DNA of 64,000 nucleotides from Treponema sp. (GTDB taxonomy: Bacteria > Spirochaetota > Spirochaetia > Treponematales > Treponemataceae): assembly GCA_016288205.1 (NCBI GenBank), contig JAEEYO010000039.1, positions 1-64,000 on the forward strand. The letters run 5' to 3'. The notes below the pieces were generated by a model. It saw only the letters and a list, made by a program, of their open reading frames with translations, did no database searches and was not told the DNA's origin. Position numbers and translations under genes: made by a program. Below, piece by piece: positions 52,176 to 60,840 of this stretch; position 1 is the stretch's first letter, and the number at the start of each line of letters is the position of its first letter.

Positions 52176-53798
52176 ATGGATGAACCTTATATTTTGATTT
52201 TGGGAGCCGGATTGATGCAGAGACCCGCGATCGAGGCTGCCCGTGAGCTTGGGTTCCGCACTCTCGTTGTGGATGCAAATCCGAATGCATTGTGTGTTCC
52301 TTTTGCGGATCGCTTTGAGCCTGTTGACCTGAAGGATAAGGATGCGCTTGTGGCCCTTGCAAAATCCATGGGAAAAAATCTTGCAGCCGTCTTTACTGCC
52401 GGTACTGATTTTTCAGCGTCGGTTTCCTATGTCGCCGAGAAATGCGGACTGAACGCTCACAGCTATGAGGCAGCCCTAAATGCAAGCAATAAAGTCCGTA
52501 TGCGCTCATGCTTTGAAAGGGACGGAATCAGCTCACCGAAGTTCCAGAAGGTTCATCGCACACAGATTGCGTCTCTCATTGCTCCTGAGGTAATCGGCAG
52601 CATGTCTTTTCCGAAAGTTGTGAAGCCCGTGGACAACATGGGTGCGAGGGGTTGCCGTCTGATCAGAAATCGTGACGAGTTTTTGCCCGCTGTTGAGGAT
52701 GCCGTCCGATTCTCCAGAACTGGATGCGCAATCCTTGAGGACTACATGGAGGGACCGGAGTTTTCCATTGACTCAATTGTTTACGACGGAACTCTCACAA
52801 TCACGGGATTCGCTGACCGGCACATTTTTTACGAGCCATATTTTATTGAGACCGGACATACCATGCCCACATCTGTCAGCGACGAGATGAAATCCGCTTT
52901 GATAAAAACATTCGCGCAGGGAATAAAATCTCTCGGACTCACAAGCGGAGTCGCAAAGGCTGATATAAAATACACGGCGAACGGACCCATGATCGGGGAG
53001 ATTGCGGCGAGACTTTCCGGCGGCTATATGTCAGGATGGACTTATCCGTATGCGTCGGGAATCAATCTGACGAAAGAGGCCATGCTGATTGCGCTGGGTA
53101 AAAAACCAGAGACCCTTCTTGCTCAGAGAAAAAAGCTTCCGATTGACGGCGCGCCATTTGAAATCTATGACTTGCCCTGCGTGAAAAACAGTGCGGAGAG
53201 GGCCTGGATTTCCATTCCCGGAAAAGTGTCGGAAATTGTCGGACTTGAGAGGGGCAGGGAGAGACCCTTTGTTAAAAATACGTTTACGAGGTCGGGTGTT
53301 TCAAGCATAGTTGATTTCCCGAGAAACAATGTGGAAAAATGCGGCAACTTCATTTCGCTTTCCGAAAAAAAGGAACTTGCTGTGGAGTCCGCTGAAAATG
53401 CAGTTTCCGATGTCGTTCTTAGACTTGAGCCTGAATGCGCGGAGACAGACAGATTCCTTGCCGGTGAGTGCCAGAAAAGCGAGCAGAATTTCCCGCCGGA
53501 CGCATTCGAACTGGATGAAAAGCTCCGTGCCGAACTTGAGCAGTCCGCTTCGAAGATGGGGGTAATTGGAGCTGGAGAAAAAGTGGCGAAAAAAATCCCT
53601 ATCTGTATGGAGAAATCTGCCGATAATCTTAAGGACTGGAATCATCGGAGCATCAGAAAGACTCTTGATCTTTTTGATGAAATCTGTCCTGAGCACCCGG
53701 AAATGGATGCCCTTCAGTTCTGGAAGATTTTAGTACGTGGCGGAATACAGGGAATTCTGTATTATTCAGACGGCGTTTCTCACAAGGATCGCTGGTAG
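52176..53798 (+). CDS. ATP-grasp ligase
   Basis: A 540-residue ATP-grasp enzyme. The N-terminal Rossmann part (ILGAGLMQRPAIEAARELGF, VVDANPNAL) resembles the PurK/carbamoyl-phosphate-synthase-like group. The ATP-grasp core follows: PKVVKPVDNMGARGC (about 149), ILEDYMEGPEFSID (about 188), and GEIAARLSGGYMSG for metal binding. About 150 C-terminal residues have no assignment. Such enzymes form amide or carboxy-phosphate bonds; the substrate is unknown, but the position 12 nt after the SpsF-PseG-methyltransferase gene suggests a sugar-amino-acid or similar ligation. Confidence 0.85.
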   Translation: MDEPYILILGAGLMQRPAIEAARELGFRTLVVDANPNALCVPFADRFEPVDLKDKDALVALAKSMGKNLAAVFTAGTDFSASVSYVAEKCGLNAHSYEAALNASNKVRMRSCFERDGISSPKFQKVHRTQIASLIAPEVIGSMSFPKVVKPVDNMGARGCRLIRNRDEFLPAVEDAVRFSRTGCAILEDYMEGPEFSIDSIVYDGTLTITGFADRHIFYEPYFIETGHTMPTSVSDEMKSALIKTFAQGIKSLGLTSGVAKADIKYTANGPMIGEIAARLSGGYMSGWTYPYASGINLTKEAMLIALGKKPETLLAQRKKLPIDGAPFEIYDLPCVKNSAERAWISIPGKVSEIVGLERGRERPFVKNTFTRSGVSSIVDFPRNNVEKCGNFISLSEKKELAVESAENAVSDVVLRLEPECAETDRFLAGECQKSEQNFPPDAFELDEKLRAELEQSASKMGVIGAGEKVAKKIPICMEKSADNLKDWNHRSIRKTLDLFDEICPEHPEMDALQFWKILVRGGIQGILYYSDGVSHKDRW

Positions 53799-53846
53799 TC
53801 ATTAATATAGAAGAAAGTTGTATTTCCGAAAGAGAATCGGCAGCTG

Positions 53847-54875
53847 ATGAAAAAGAAGTTTTTGCTGGCAGCAGTTTTTATTTGTCTCTTTTCCCGCATG
53901 GTTTTTGCGCAGGGTGTCAATCTGATGGAGATGACGCAGAAATCCGGGATATGGCTTTACTGGGATTCCCTTGCACAGAGCGGGATGATGGAAAAGGACG
54001 GTCATCATTTATCTTTCAAACTTGGCGACACCTTTGTGCTTGAGGATTTCAAATCCCTTGCGGAGGTAGACGCTCCATATATTGAAAACGGAATGCTCAT
54101 GGTTACTCCGGCGTTCGCGTCTTATATGGAAAAGTTTTTTGGCGGAGAAGATGTGGCTCCTCACTATAGGGTAGGAGTTATTTTGATAGACCCCGGTCAT
54201 GGAGGAAAAGATCCGGGTGCAAGCGGTGAAGTGGAAGTCAACGGAAGAAAGGTCAAGATCAAGGAAAAGGACGTTTGTCTTAGCATTGGTCTGAAGCTCA
54301 GGGATTATCTGCAAAAGGCGTATCCCGACAAGCAGATTCTTATGACCCGCGACACCGATGTATATCTCAAGCTGGATGAGAGGACAGAGATTGCCAACTC
54401 AATCAAGCTGGGGGAAAATGAGGCAATACTTTATGTTTCCATACACGTCAACTCAAGCCTTGACAAAAGTGCCTCCGGATATGAAGTCTGGTATTTGTCG
54501 CCGGACTACAGGAGACAGGTTTTGGACAGGCAGGTATCGGACGACAAAAATGTGCAGTCAATACTGAACGACTTGTTGGAAGAAGAGTATACGACAGAAT
54601 CCATACTCATAGCGAAGTTCATCCTTGACGGCATTGGAGCTCAGGTGGGTAATCTGAGTAAGTCCCGTGGCTCGAAAGAGGAGGAATGGTTTGTTGTGAG
54701 AAATTCCAAGATGCCTAGCGTTTTGGTTGAAACTGGATTTCTGTCAAATGAAAATGAGGCAAAACTCCTGATGGACGATGAGTACTTGAACAAAATTGCC
54801 GTTGGGATATATAATGGTCTGCAGGCTTTTGTAAGCCATTTCGAACGTTCCCGAGGATTTACCGGGTCAAATTAG
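53847..54875 (+). CDS. N-acetylmuramoyl-L-alanine amidase (Ami_3)
   Basis: A 342-residue amidase that cleaves the peptide from the glycan of peptidoglycan. It has a signal peptide (residues 1-22, FSRMVFA), an N-terminal domain of about 100 residues without a family, and the zinc-dependent Ami_3 catalytic domain: LIDPGHGGKDPGA (His ligand), the KDVCL Glu region, SIHVNSS (His ligand) and VLVETGFLSNENEAKLL (catalytic Glu). It belongs to the periplasmic AmiA/AmiC-type group. It lies 48 nt after the ATP-grasp gene and 72 nt before the GerMN gene. No strong RBS is visible. Confidence 0.92.
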   Translation: MKKKFLLAAVFICLFSRMVFAQGVNLMEMTQKSGIWLYWDSLAQSGMMEKDGHHLSFKLGDTFVLEDFKSLAEVDAPYIENGMLMVTPAFASYMEKFFGGEDVAPHYRVGVILIDPGHGGKDPGASGEVEVNGRKVKIKEKDVCLSIGLKLRDYLQKAYPDKQILMTRDTDVYLKLDERTEIANSIKLGENEAILYVSIHVNSSLDKSASGYEVWYLSPDYRRQVLDRQVSDDKNVQSILNDLLEEEYTTESILIAKFILDGIGAQVGNLSKSRGSKEEEWFVVRNSKMPSVLVETGFLSNENEAKLLMDDEYLNKIAVGIYNGLQAFVSHFERSRGFTGSN

Positions 54876-54947
54876 TAGGTTTTCAAAGATTTTGCTCTTG
54901 GAACTTACTCTGATGTCCTGAAAATGTGCGGGAAATAGGAGCGGAAG

Positions 54948-55400
54948 ATGAAAAAGGTCAATGCGGTCGTTATAGTTTTGTCGCTGGTGATGCTCGCGGT
55001 TACAGCAGCAGTATCGTTTGTTCGCCTTAGGACGGACAGGGAGCGTGCGGTAATGTACTTCACGTCATTCGGTACTGACGATGTTTGTACCGAGGTCCGG
55101 TATTTTCCGAAGAATCCGATTCAGGGTGAGGTGGCCTTTTTTGTGGATGAGCTGCTTCTTGGTCCCATGACTAACAGGTACAAGCCTTTGTTTGCCAGGG
55201 GAACCAGAGCTGAGTTCTGTACGCTGGAAGGGGACACGCTCTATGTTGGGTTAAGCGGAGATGCACTGTCCGTAAGCAAGGAGAGTGCGGATATAGAAAC
55301 GGGCATCAAATTACTAAAAGTGAATATTGTGAAGAAATTCACAAAAATAAACACTGTTTTGGTGTACATCGGTGGTAAGAGTGTTTATAAAGAAAGCTGA
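54948..55400 (+). CDS. GerMN-domain membrane protein
   Basis: A 150-residue protein with one N-terminal membrane helix (about 5-24) and a GerMN-type domain, matching the pattern E-V-x-F-F-V-D-E-L-LLGP...P and a final beta strand (VLVYIGGKSV). GerMN domains occur in cell-envelope proteins and often sit beside amidases, as here. The RBS AGGAG precedes ATG 54948. Probably anchored in the inner membrane with the domain outside. Confidence 0.82.
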   Translation: MKKVNAVVIVLSLVMLAVTAAVSFVRLRTDRERAVMYFTSFGTDDVCTEVRYFPKNPIQGEVAFFVDELLLGPMTNRYKPLFARGTRAEFCTLEGDTLYVGLSGDALSVSKESADIETGIKLLKVNIVKKFTKINTVLVYIGGKSVYKES

Positions 55401-55478
55401 TTTTGCAGCCATGGGAAACAAGTGTCTCCCGGTCATCTTTTGTCAAAAAAAAATTTTGATAAATTGGTGAAAAAAACG

Positions 55479-55509
55479 TTGACAAAAAAGCAATCTTAAT
55501 AGATACTAT
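55479..55509 (+). promoter_or_regulatory. Promoter of flaA
   Basis: A perfect TTGACA (55479-55484) with GATACT (17-bp spacing) or TACTAT (55504-55509, 19-bp spacing). The RBS AAAAAGGAG precedes ATG 55552. This looks like a vegetative sigma-70 promoter rather than sigma-28 or sigma-54, consistent with the constitutive flaA of treponemes. Confidence 0.65.
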
Positions 55510-55551
55510 TATTAACAAGGCTACATCAAAAGTGTAAAAAAGGAGCTTCGA

Positions 55552-56583
55552 ATGAAGAGAACTTTAGTTTTAACTGCCGCTGCTGCGCTGTTGGCAGGAA
55601 CACTCGGATTCGCAAAGGAATCAACACTCATCGATTTCTCATTGCTGGAGGCTAATACTTCCTCTTCTGGTCAGGACCAGAACGGTGAAACGATTGAGAT
55701 TCCTGAGAACGAGAGAACCCTTATGGATTATTCTGTAGCTGCCGGTGCAACATATACTGGCGCACAGAAGTCACTTATGAAGACCTCTTTGGCTCTGCCA
55801 AACTGGGAAGTCGTTCTGAACTCTTCTGCAAAGAGCGTTCAGGCTTCTGCACTTTCTCAGGTTGTTGAAGCTGAGGTAAAGAGAGGCGATCAGCCTTTCG
55901 TAGGTTCTAAGGTAATGGGCGTACGCGTTTTGTTCCCCTCTTGGAATAACAATGCAAATGCCAAGATTGTTCCCCCCTTCGAGATTCAGGCTTATGAGCC
56001 TTTGGACGAGAGCGGTGAAGAGTATCGCTTCGAGAACGGATACGGACTTATCCGCAACGTTGGAACAATCAAATCAATTGCTTGTACAACAATGGGAATG
56101 AACTTCCCCCACCAGCTCTATGTTCTTCTCAAGGACAATGATGGTATTGAGCGCCGCTACTTCATGGGCAGCCTGCTCTTCGACGGATGGAAGACACTTC
56201 AGTGGAACAACCCCAACTACATCTCTGAGGTTCGCACTCGTGAGATTCGCGTTTATCCGATCTATCCCCGCGGAATTCCTTATGTGAAGTTCGCTGGATT
56301 CCAGATTACTCGCGACGCTCGTGACATCGGCGATGACTTCATCGGTTACTTCAAGGACGTAAAGGTTATCTATGACCTCGCAGTTCTTACAACTGACCGC
56401 GACATTGATGACGAGGACCTCTGGGGAATCATCACCAAGAAGGAAGCTGAGCGCCAGAAGGTTGAGATGGATCACTTTGGTGCAAAGCAGGTTAACCGCT
56501 ACATCGAGAGACAGAAGATGGCAACAGAGGAGACTTTCACAGCTACTCTGAATGAAGATGCCGCTTCAAACGCTGGTAACTAA
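55552..56583 (+). CDS. flaA: Periplasmic flagellar filament outer layer protein FlaA
   Basis: FlaA forms the sheath around the periplasmic flagellar core in spirochetes. The 343-residue protein has a signal peptide (residues 1-20, cleaving after GFA) and the characteristic FlaA body (SLALPNWEVVLNSSAK, VRVLFPSWNNNA, PFEIQAYEPL, NEPNYISEVRTREIRVYPIYPRG). The acidic/Lys-rich C-terminal part is typical. Very strong RBS and promoter suggest high expression. It is followed by a terminator, so it is probably a single-gene unit. Confidence 0.95.
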   Translation: MKRTLVLTAAAALLAGTLGFAKESTLIDFSLLEANTSSSGQDQNGETIEIPENERTLMDYSVAAGATYTGAQKSLMKTSLALPNWEVVLNSSAKSVQASALSQVVEAEVKRGDQPFVGSKVMGVRVLFPSWNNNANAKIVPPFEIQAYEPLDESGEEYRFENGYGLIRNVGTIKSIACTTMGMNFPHQLYVLLKDNDGIERRYFMGSLLFDGWKTLQWNNPNYISEVRTREIRVYPIYPRGIPYVKFAGFQITRDARDIGDDFIGYFKDVKVIYDLAVLTTDRDIDDEDLWGIITKKEAERQKVEMDHFGAKQVNRYIERQKMATEETFTATLNEDAASNAGN

Positions 56584-56642
56584 TTAGCTGACCGGTTTTA
56601 CAAGGGATTTTCCGTGCTTTTGCGCCGGATTTCCCTCGTGAA

Positions 56643-56673
56643 GAAAGGCCGTCCGAAAGGGCGGTCTTTTTTT
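56643..56673 (+). terminator. Intrinsic terminator of flaA
   Basis: AAAGGCCGTCC (56644-56654) pairs with GGGCGGTCTTT around GAAA, with two G-U pairs, and is followed by a T-run. Confidence 0.85.
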
Positions 56674-56717
56674 ATGTCAATCTCTTCACATTCTTTTGGT
56701 GCGCCAGTAAAAATCAC

Positions 56718-56746
56718 TTGCAATCAGGGGATAAATAGGGTAAAAT
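56718..56746 (+). promoter_or_regulatory. Promoter of the radical SAM-Nudix gene
   Basis: TTGCAA (56718-56723), a 17-bp spacer and TAAAAT (56741-56746). RBS GGGGAG precedes ATG 56784. Confidence 0.6.
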
Positions 56747-56783
56747 TAATGTAATCGCTAAAAAAAGTGTGGGGAGATAAAAA

Positions 56784-58601
56784 ATGAACTGTCAGGAAAT
56801 CTTTGAGAGGGGAATCAAATTCCATCATTATTGCAATACGGCTTATCCTTTGCGGGCCACCTCACTGAGACAGTATGAAGTGCATGATGAGGAAAAAATC
56901 TATGAGCTTGTAAAATCAAACATAGAGGCTCAGAAAGAAATTTGTCTTTACGTCCACATTCCCTTCTGTCAGTCGCGGTGTAAATTTTGTGAGTATGTTG
57001 TTTTGAACGAAAGACCCGATGAGAAAATGCAGGACACTTATGTGCAATATCTCCTTAAGGAAATGGAGCTTTACCGGAAAATCATAAAGGACAAACCCGT
57101 CATCGGTTATGACCTGGGAGGAGGAACCCCGGCTTTCCTTTCCGCAAAAAATCTTTCGCTGATTACCGATGAAATCAAGCACTTTAATTTGAAAGAGGGG
57201 ATGTACCTGAGCATTGAGACTACCCCGATGATTGCCGCAAAAGATTTGGAAAAACTCAAGGCCATAAAATCTTTGGGCTACAACCGCATTTCCATGGGAT
57301 TCCAGACCGTTTCGGAAAAATTGCTTGAGTCTCTAGGTCGCGAGGGCTCAAAGTCAATCTACGAAAAGGCCGTTGAAAATATCCGTGCGGCTGGATTTGA
57401 CAGGTTGAACGTAGATTTGATGTACGGTTTTTTGAATCAGTCTGACGAGGATTTTGCGAACACAATAAAATATACAATCGCGCTGAATCCCGAGTTCATT
57501 ACGCTTTACAGAAACCGTTACAAGGGAACGTCTCTTGAATCTGAGTCCCAGGGTGTGACTTTGTATAAGGTGAACCGGCAGTACGACATTGCATTCAGAC
57601 TTTTGAAGGAGGCGGGCTATGTCGCGAACAACGGAAAAAACACTTTCAGCAGGATTTCCGGTGATTTGGGAACGTCAAGCTATCTTACAACGCGCGTTGT
57701 GAATGCTACGTCCTACGTGGGATTCGGGCTCGGAGCTCAGTCCTTCGTGGGAAATTATCTTGCGTACAATCTGGGCTGCGTCGATCACAAGACGGAAAAG
57801 TACTACGAGCATCTTGACCGGGGCGTGCTTCCGATTAATGACATTGCCGATATGCCCGTTGAGGAAGTGCGTGCAAAAGCTCTGTCCGTGATGTTCTATT
57901 TCGGATTTATTTCGATGAGCGCGTATAAAAATCGCTTCGCCGAGGATTTCAAAAAGGTTTACGCCGGGCAGATTGAATTCCTGGAGAAAAACTATCTTAT
58001 GGAGTTCGTGGATTCTGACACATTCATGCTCACAGATTACGGTGCGGCTCATCTTTATGGAATCATCCCTTTGTTTTACAGTGAGAGAAGCATTGTCGAG
58101 ATGTTCGCCATGTCGGACAGAATCCTTGACGACAAAAAAGGTGAGAAAATCTATCTTGACAAATACGACAGGAAAAAATTTGACGCTCCTTCTGTTGCTG
58201 TGGACTTGATCATTCTGAACCGAGACATGTCCAAAGTCCTTTTGATAAACCGTGCGGACCATCCTTTTGTGAACAAACTTGCCTTGCCGGGCGGGTTCTA
58301 TCTGCCGTCGGATTTGACCATTGAGGCTGCGGCTTCAAGGGAACTGATGGAAGAAACATCCGTGTCGCTTGCGATTACGAACGAGAATCTTGTGAAAATC
58401 ACGAGCACACAGAACCGGGATCCGAGGGGCTGGGTCATAAGCGTCGCTTATAAGGTCGTCATTGATGAGAATGATTATAAGGTCGTTGCGAACAGCGATG
58501 CCTTGTATGCGAATTGGTTCAGCATCGATTCCATCAAGGAAGATTCCATGGCGTTTGATCATTATGAAATCTTAAGGCAATCTCTTGCAATCCGCTCATA
58601 A
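56784..58601 (+). CDS. HemN/HemW-like radical SAM protein fused to a Nudix domain
   Basis: A 605-residue fusion. Residues about 50-440 are a HemN/HemW-type radical SAM enzyme: HIPFCQSRCKFCEY supplies the CxxxCxxC cluster, GGGTPAFL and the IETTP and RISMGFQT motifs follow, with a HemN-like C-terminal region. Residues about 465-605 are a Nudix domain (VDLIILNRD, ALPGGF, RELMEETS). The Nudix box retains R-E-x2-E-E, but its first Glu is displaced by Asp or Leu and there is one extra residue, so hydrolase activity is uncertain. A radical SAM coproporphyrinogen-like enzyme joined to a Nudix domain is unusual. The natural substrate is not known. Confidence 0.85.
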   Translation: MNCQEIFERGIKFHHYCNTAYPLRATSLRQYEVHDEEKIYELVKSNIEAQKEICLYVHIPFCQSRCKFCEYVVLNERPDEKMQDTYVQYLLKEMELYRKIIKDKPVIGYDLGGGTPAFLSAKNLSLITDEIKHFNLKEGMYLSIETTPMIAAKDLEKLKAIKSLGYNRISMGFQTVSEKLLESLGREGSKSIYEKAVENIRAAGFDRLNVDLMYGFLNQSDEDFANTIKYTIALNPEFITLYRNRYKGTSLESESQGVTLYKVNRQYDIAFRLLKEAGYVANNGKNTFSRISGDLGTSSYLTTRVVNATSYVGFGLGAQSFVGNYLAYNLGCVDHKTEKYYEHLDRGVLPINDIADMPVEEVRAKALSVMFYFGFISMSAYKNRFAEDFKKVYAGQIEFLEKNYLMEFVDSDTFMLTDYGAAHLYGIIPLFYSERSIVEMFAMSDRILDDKKGEKIYLDKYDRKKFDAPSVAVDLIILNRDMSKVLLINRADHPFVNKLALPGGFYLPSDLTIEAAASRELMEETSVSLAITNENLVKITSTQNRDPRGWVISVAYKVVIDENDYKVVANSDALYANWFSIDSIKEDSMAFDHYEILRQSLAIRS

Positions 58602-58644
58602 ATGGAGTAGAATTATTGTAGCGAAAAATGTCGGGAGGGCAAAA

Positions 58645-59910
58645 GTGAGTGATTCTAAAAAAGTTTCAAAAATAACCTCAAAAGAGCTGCCTAACAAAAT
58701 AAAAATCAGGAAGATTTACGAAAGCTACGGGCCTGTTTTCAATGAGATTCTCGGAAAGGTTGAGCAAAGGCTCAAGGCAACCATTAAAATTGCGTCTCTG
58801 CCCACTTACAAGGCCAGGATAAAATCCTTTGACTCGTATTATAAGAAGATTCTGAGACAAAAACCGGATCAGGCCGCAGAGGGTACATCGCTGGTAACTC
58901 TGACCGACATGATAGGAATCCGCGTGATATGTGCATTCCTTGAGGATTTGTCCATAGTCGAAAAGATTTTGCTGAAAAATTTTCAGGTCATGGAAGTTGA
59001 GAGAAAAGGCTCCCAGCAGTCATTCCGCGAGTTTGGATACGAGTCCCTGCATGTGCTCATAAAAATCCCGGATGACTGTATGCCGGATTTGAAAGAGCCG
59101 CCGCTGCCCGATGACATAGTTTGTGAAATCCAGATCCGCACAATCCTGCAGGACGCATGGGCCGAGGTGGAGCACGAGCTGATTTACAAAAGCGAATTCA
59201 ATCCTTTCGATAAGCCGCTCAGACGCAAACTTGCCTCAATCAATGCGAGCCTTTCACTTGCGGACACAATCTTCCAGGAAATCCGCGACTACCAGAATCG
59301 CTTGCAGATTGAGCTGGGATCAAGGCGCAACACATTCTACGAAAAGGCCGATGAAATCACCTCGAAGGAATTCGGCGGGGTCAGGAAAAACGCGAGGGCA
59401 AATCCGTTCATTTCAAATAACTCTGGCAGCATTGATGATTTGGTCCTGCAGGCACTTCACGAGCACAACGTCGGAAATTTTTCCCAGGCCATCGAAATCT
59501 ACACGCAGATTCTGGAATCAACTCCCACACCGCCTCCCGTCGTTCTTGGCGTAATCTACAAGCACAGGGGCATGGCACAGTTCGCGCAAAATGACTATGA
59601 TTCGGCCCTTCTGGATTTTCAAAAGAGCGTTGAGAATGACCCGAAGTGTTTCCGCTCCCTTTATTACGAGGGAATCGTGCATTCAATTCAGGGACGCAAT
59701 GAGGAAGCCATTGCTTGTTTCAATCAGTCCCTTGAGATTGACAAATATCAGAGCCATGTGTATTACAGACGCTCGCTCGCATATTTTACTTCCGGCGACT
59801 ATGTTCACGCGATGGAGGACATCAATTCCGCGATTAACCTTGGCCTTGAGGATGATGAGGTTAAGGATCTGCGCGCGAAGATTGTCGAGAAATTTGACAT
59901 GGGAATGTGA
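58645..59910 (+). CDS. RelA/SpoT-type alarmone synthetase with TPR tail
   Basis: A 421-residue protein starting at GTG 58645 (GGGAGG at 58633-58638). The (p)ppGpp synthetase domain is visible at about residues 45-250: KARIKSFDSYYKK, LTDMIGIRV, FGYESLHV and EIQIRT with its Glu, followed by the AWAEVEHELIYK motif. No HD hydrolase, TGS or ACT domain is present, so it resembles a small alarmone synthetase. Residues about 290-420 are three TPR-like units (AIEIYTQIL, GMAQFAQNDYDSALLDF, SLAYFTSGDYVHAMEDI). The TPRs may let it respond to a partner protein. Both the residues needed for synthesis and the fusion are seen directly; the role is inferred. Confidence 0.85.
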   Translation: MSDSKKVSKITSKELPNKIKIRKIYESYGPVFNEILGKVEQRLKATIKIASLPTYKARIKSFDSYYKKILRQKPDQAAEGTSLVTLTDMIGIRVICAFLEDLSIVEKILLKNFQVMEVERKGSQQSFREFGYESLHVLIKIPDDCMPDLKEPPLPDDIVCEIQIRTILQDAWAEVEHELIYKSEFNPFDKPLRRKLASINASLSLADTIFQEIRDYQNRLQIELGSRRNTFYEKADEITSKEFGGVRKNARANPFISNNSGSIDDLVLQALHEHNVGNFSQAIEIYTQILESTPTPPPVVLGVIYKHRGMAQFAQNDYDSALLDFQKSVENDPKCFRSLYYEGIVHSIQGRNEEAIACFNQSLEIDKYQSHVYYRRSLAYFTSGDYVHAMEDINSAINLGLEDDEVKDLRAKIVEKFDMGM

Positions 59911-59937
59911 AACTTGAGCAACTTGTAATTTTTTTAT

Positions 59938-59966
59938 TTGCATTATTTTAAAACATGGAATATAAT
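59938..59966 (+). promoter_or_regulatory. Promoter of the YegP-like gene
   Basis: TTGCAT (59938-59943), a 17-bp spacer and a perfect TATAAT (59961-59966). Confidence 0.7.
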
Positions 59967-60021
59967 TGTATTAAGGGTCGGAAAATGCCGGCTTGAATTT
60001 TGTATTTAACGAGGTATGCAA

Positions 60022-60408
60022 ATGGGAAAGTTTGTGATTGACAAAACCAAAAACGGTGGCGTTAAGTTCAATCTGCTGGCAGGAAACGGAGAGATTATTG
60101 CAACATCCGAGGTTTACAACACAAAGGCCGCCTGCAAAAATGGAATCAGCAGTGTAATCCGCAATGCTGGATCTGAGATTGAGAATCAGACCGAAAAGGA
60201 TTACACGGTTCTGAAAAATCCGAAGTATGAGGTTTACAAGGACAAAAAGGGCGAGTTCCGCTATCGTCTCAAGGCATCCAACGGCCAGATTATTGCTGTC
60301 GGCGAGGGCTATACTTCGCTTGACGCCGTGAAAAAGGGAATTGCCTCAATCAAGAAAAATGCCGTTCCCGACGTGAAGATTGACGATCAGACTGTCGCAA
60401 AAAAATAA
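60022..60408 (+). CDS. YegP-like (DUF1508) tandem-repeat protein
   Basis: A small basic 128-residue protein made of two copies of the DUF1508/YegP domain: FNLLAGNGEIIATSEVY (first) and YRLKASNGQIIAVGEGY (second), each followed by a helix ending AIK/GIAS. I choose ATG 60022, 7 nt after GAGG, over the ATG at 60016. YegP proteins are small, cytoplasmic and of unclear function. A hairpin (60468-60505, AGCCAGT/ACTGGCT) lies downstream but lacks a T-run. Confidence 0.85.
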   Translation: MGKFVIDKTKNGGVKFNLLAGNGEIIATSEVYNTKAACKNGISSVIRNAGSEIENQTEKDYTVLKNPKYEVYKDKKGEFRYRLKASNGQIIAVGEGYTSLDAVKKGIASIKKNAVPDVKIDDQTVAKK

Positions 60409-60587
60409 GCTCGCCTGGAAAACAGAGTCTTTTCGGACATCCTATAAGTGTGCATAAGCAAATCATAAAGCCAGTTTCAGATTCCACAGGTCTTTGGGAC
60501 TGGCTCTTGTGCTGGCAAAAAGTGAAGTTTTTCGAGGGGCGCTTTGGTGATTTTGGATAAAAAATTAGAGAATTCTTCATTTTTCTC
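60409..60587. other. Intergenic region with a hairpin
   Basis: No ORF. A perfect 7-bp hairpin (AGCCAGT 60468-60474, ACTGGCT 60499-60505) without a T-run may be a weak terminator of the YegP-like gene. Otherwise nothing is recognised. Confidence 0.4.
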
Positions 60588-60617
60588 TTGACATGGTTCG
60601 CAATTTTGTGTTATAGT
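60588..60617 (+). promoter_or_regulatory. Promoter of tRNA-Glu
   Basis: A perfect TTGACA (60588-60593), an 18-bp spacer and TATAGT (60612-60617), ahead of the tRNA at 60653. It matches the yebC promoter in both boxes and spacing. Confidence 0.8.
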
Positions 60618-60652
60618 GACTTAGTAAACGAAAGTTTGCTTTGGAAACGTAT

Positions 60653-60724
60653 GTCTCCTTCGTCTAGTGGTTAGGACATCGGGTTTTCATCCCGACAACA
60701 TGGGTTCAATTCCCGTAGGAGATG
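60653..60724 (+). tRNA. tRNA-Glu (UUC anticodon)
   Basis: A 72-nt cloverleaf. The acceptor arms GTCTCCT and AGGAGAT pair (one G-U), the anticodon stem is TCGGG/CCCGA with loop TTTTCAT, and the T-arm carries GGTTCAATTCC. Anticodon TTC (60686-60688) decodes GAA/GAG. CCA is not encoded. The gene is followed by a terminator at 60735-60768 and then by AT-rich DNA on the opposite strand. Confidence 0.96.
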
Positions 60725-60734
60725 CTAAGCCAAG

Positions 60735-60768
60735 AGACCCGCTTCTTTTTGAGGTGGGTCTTTTTTTT
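60735..60768 (+). terminator. Terminator of tRNA-Glu
   Basis: AGACCCGC (60735-60742) pairs with GTGGGTCT (60754-60761) with one G-U pair, followed by eight Ts. Confidence 0.85.
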
Positions 60769-60840
60769 GTGTGTGCTGATTTAGGCTATTCTGAGGGTGA
60801 GTCTAAAAACTTGTTCAACTGTGATTTTATTTGTTGTTCT

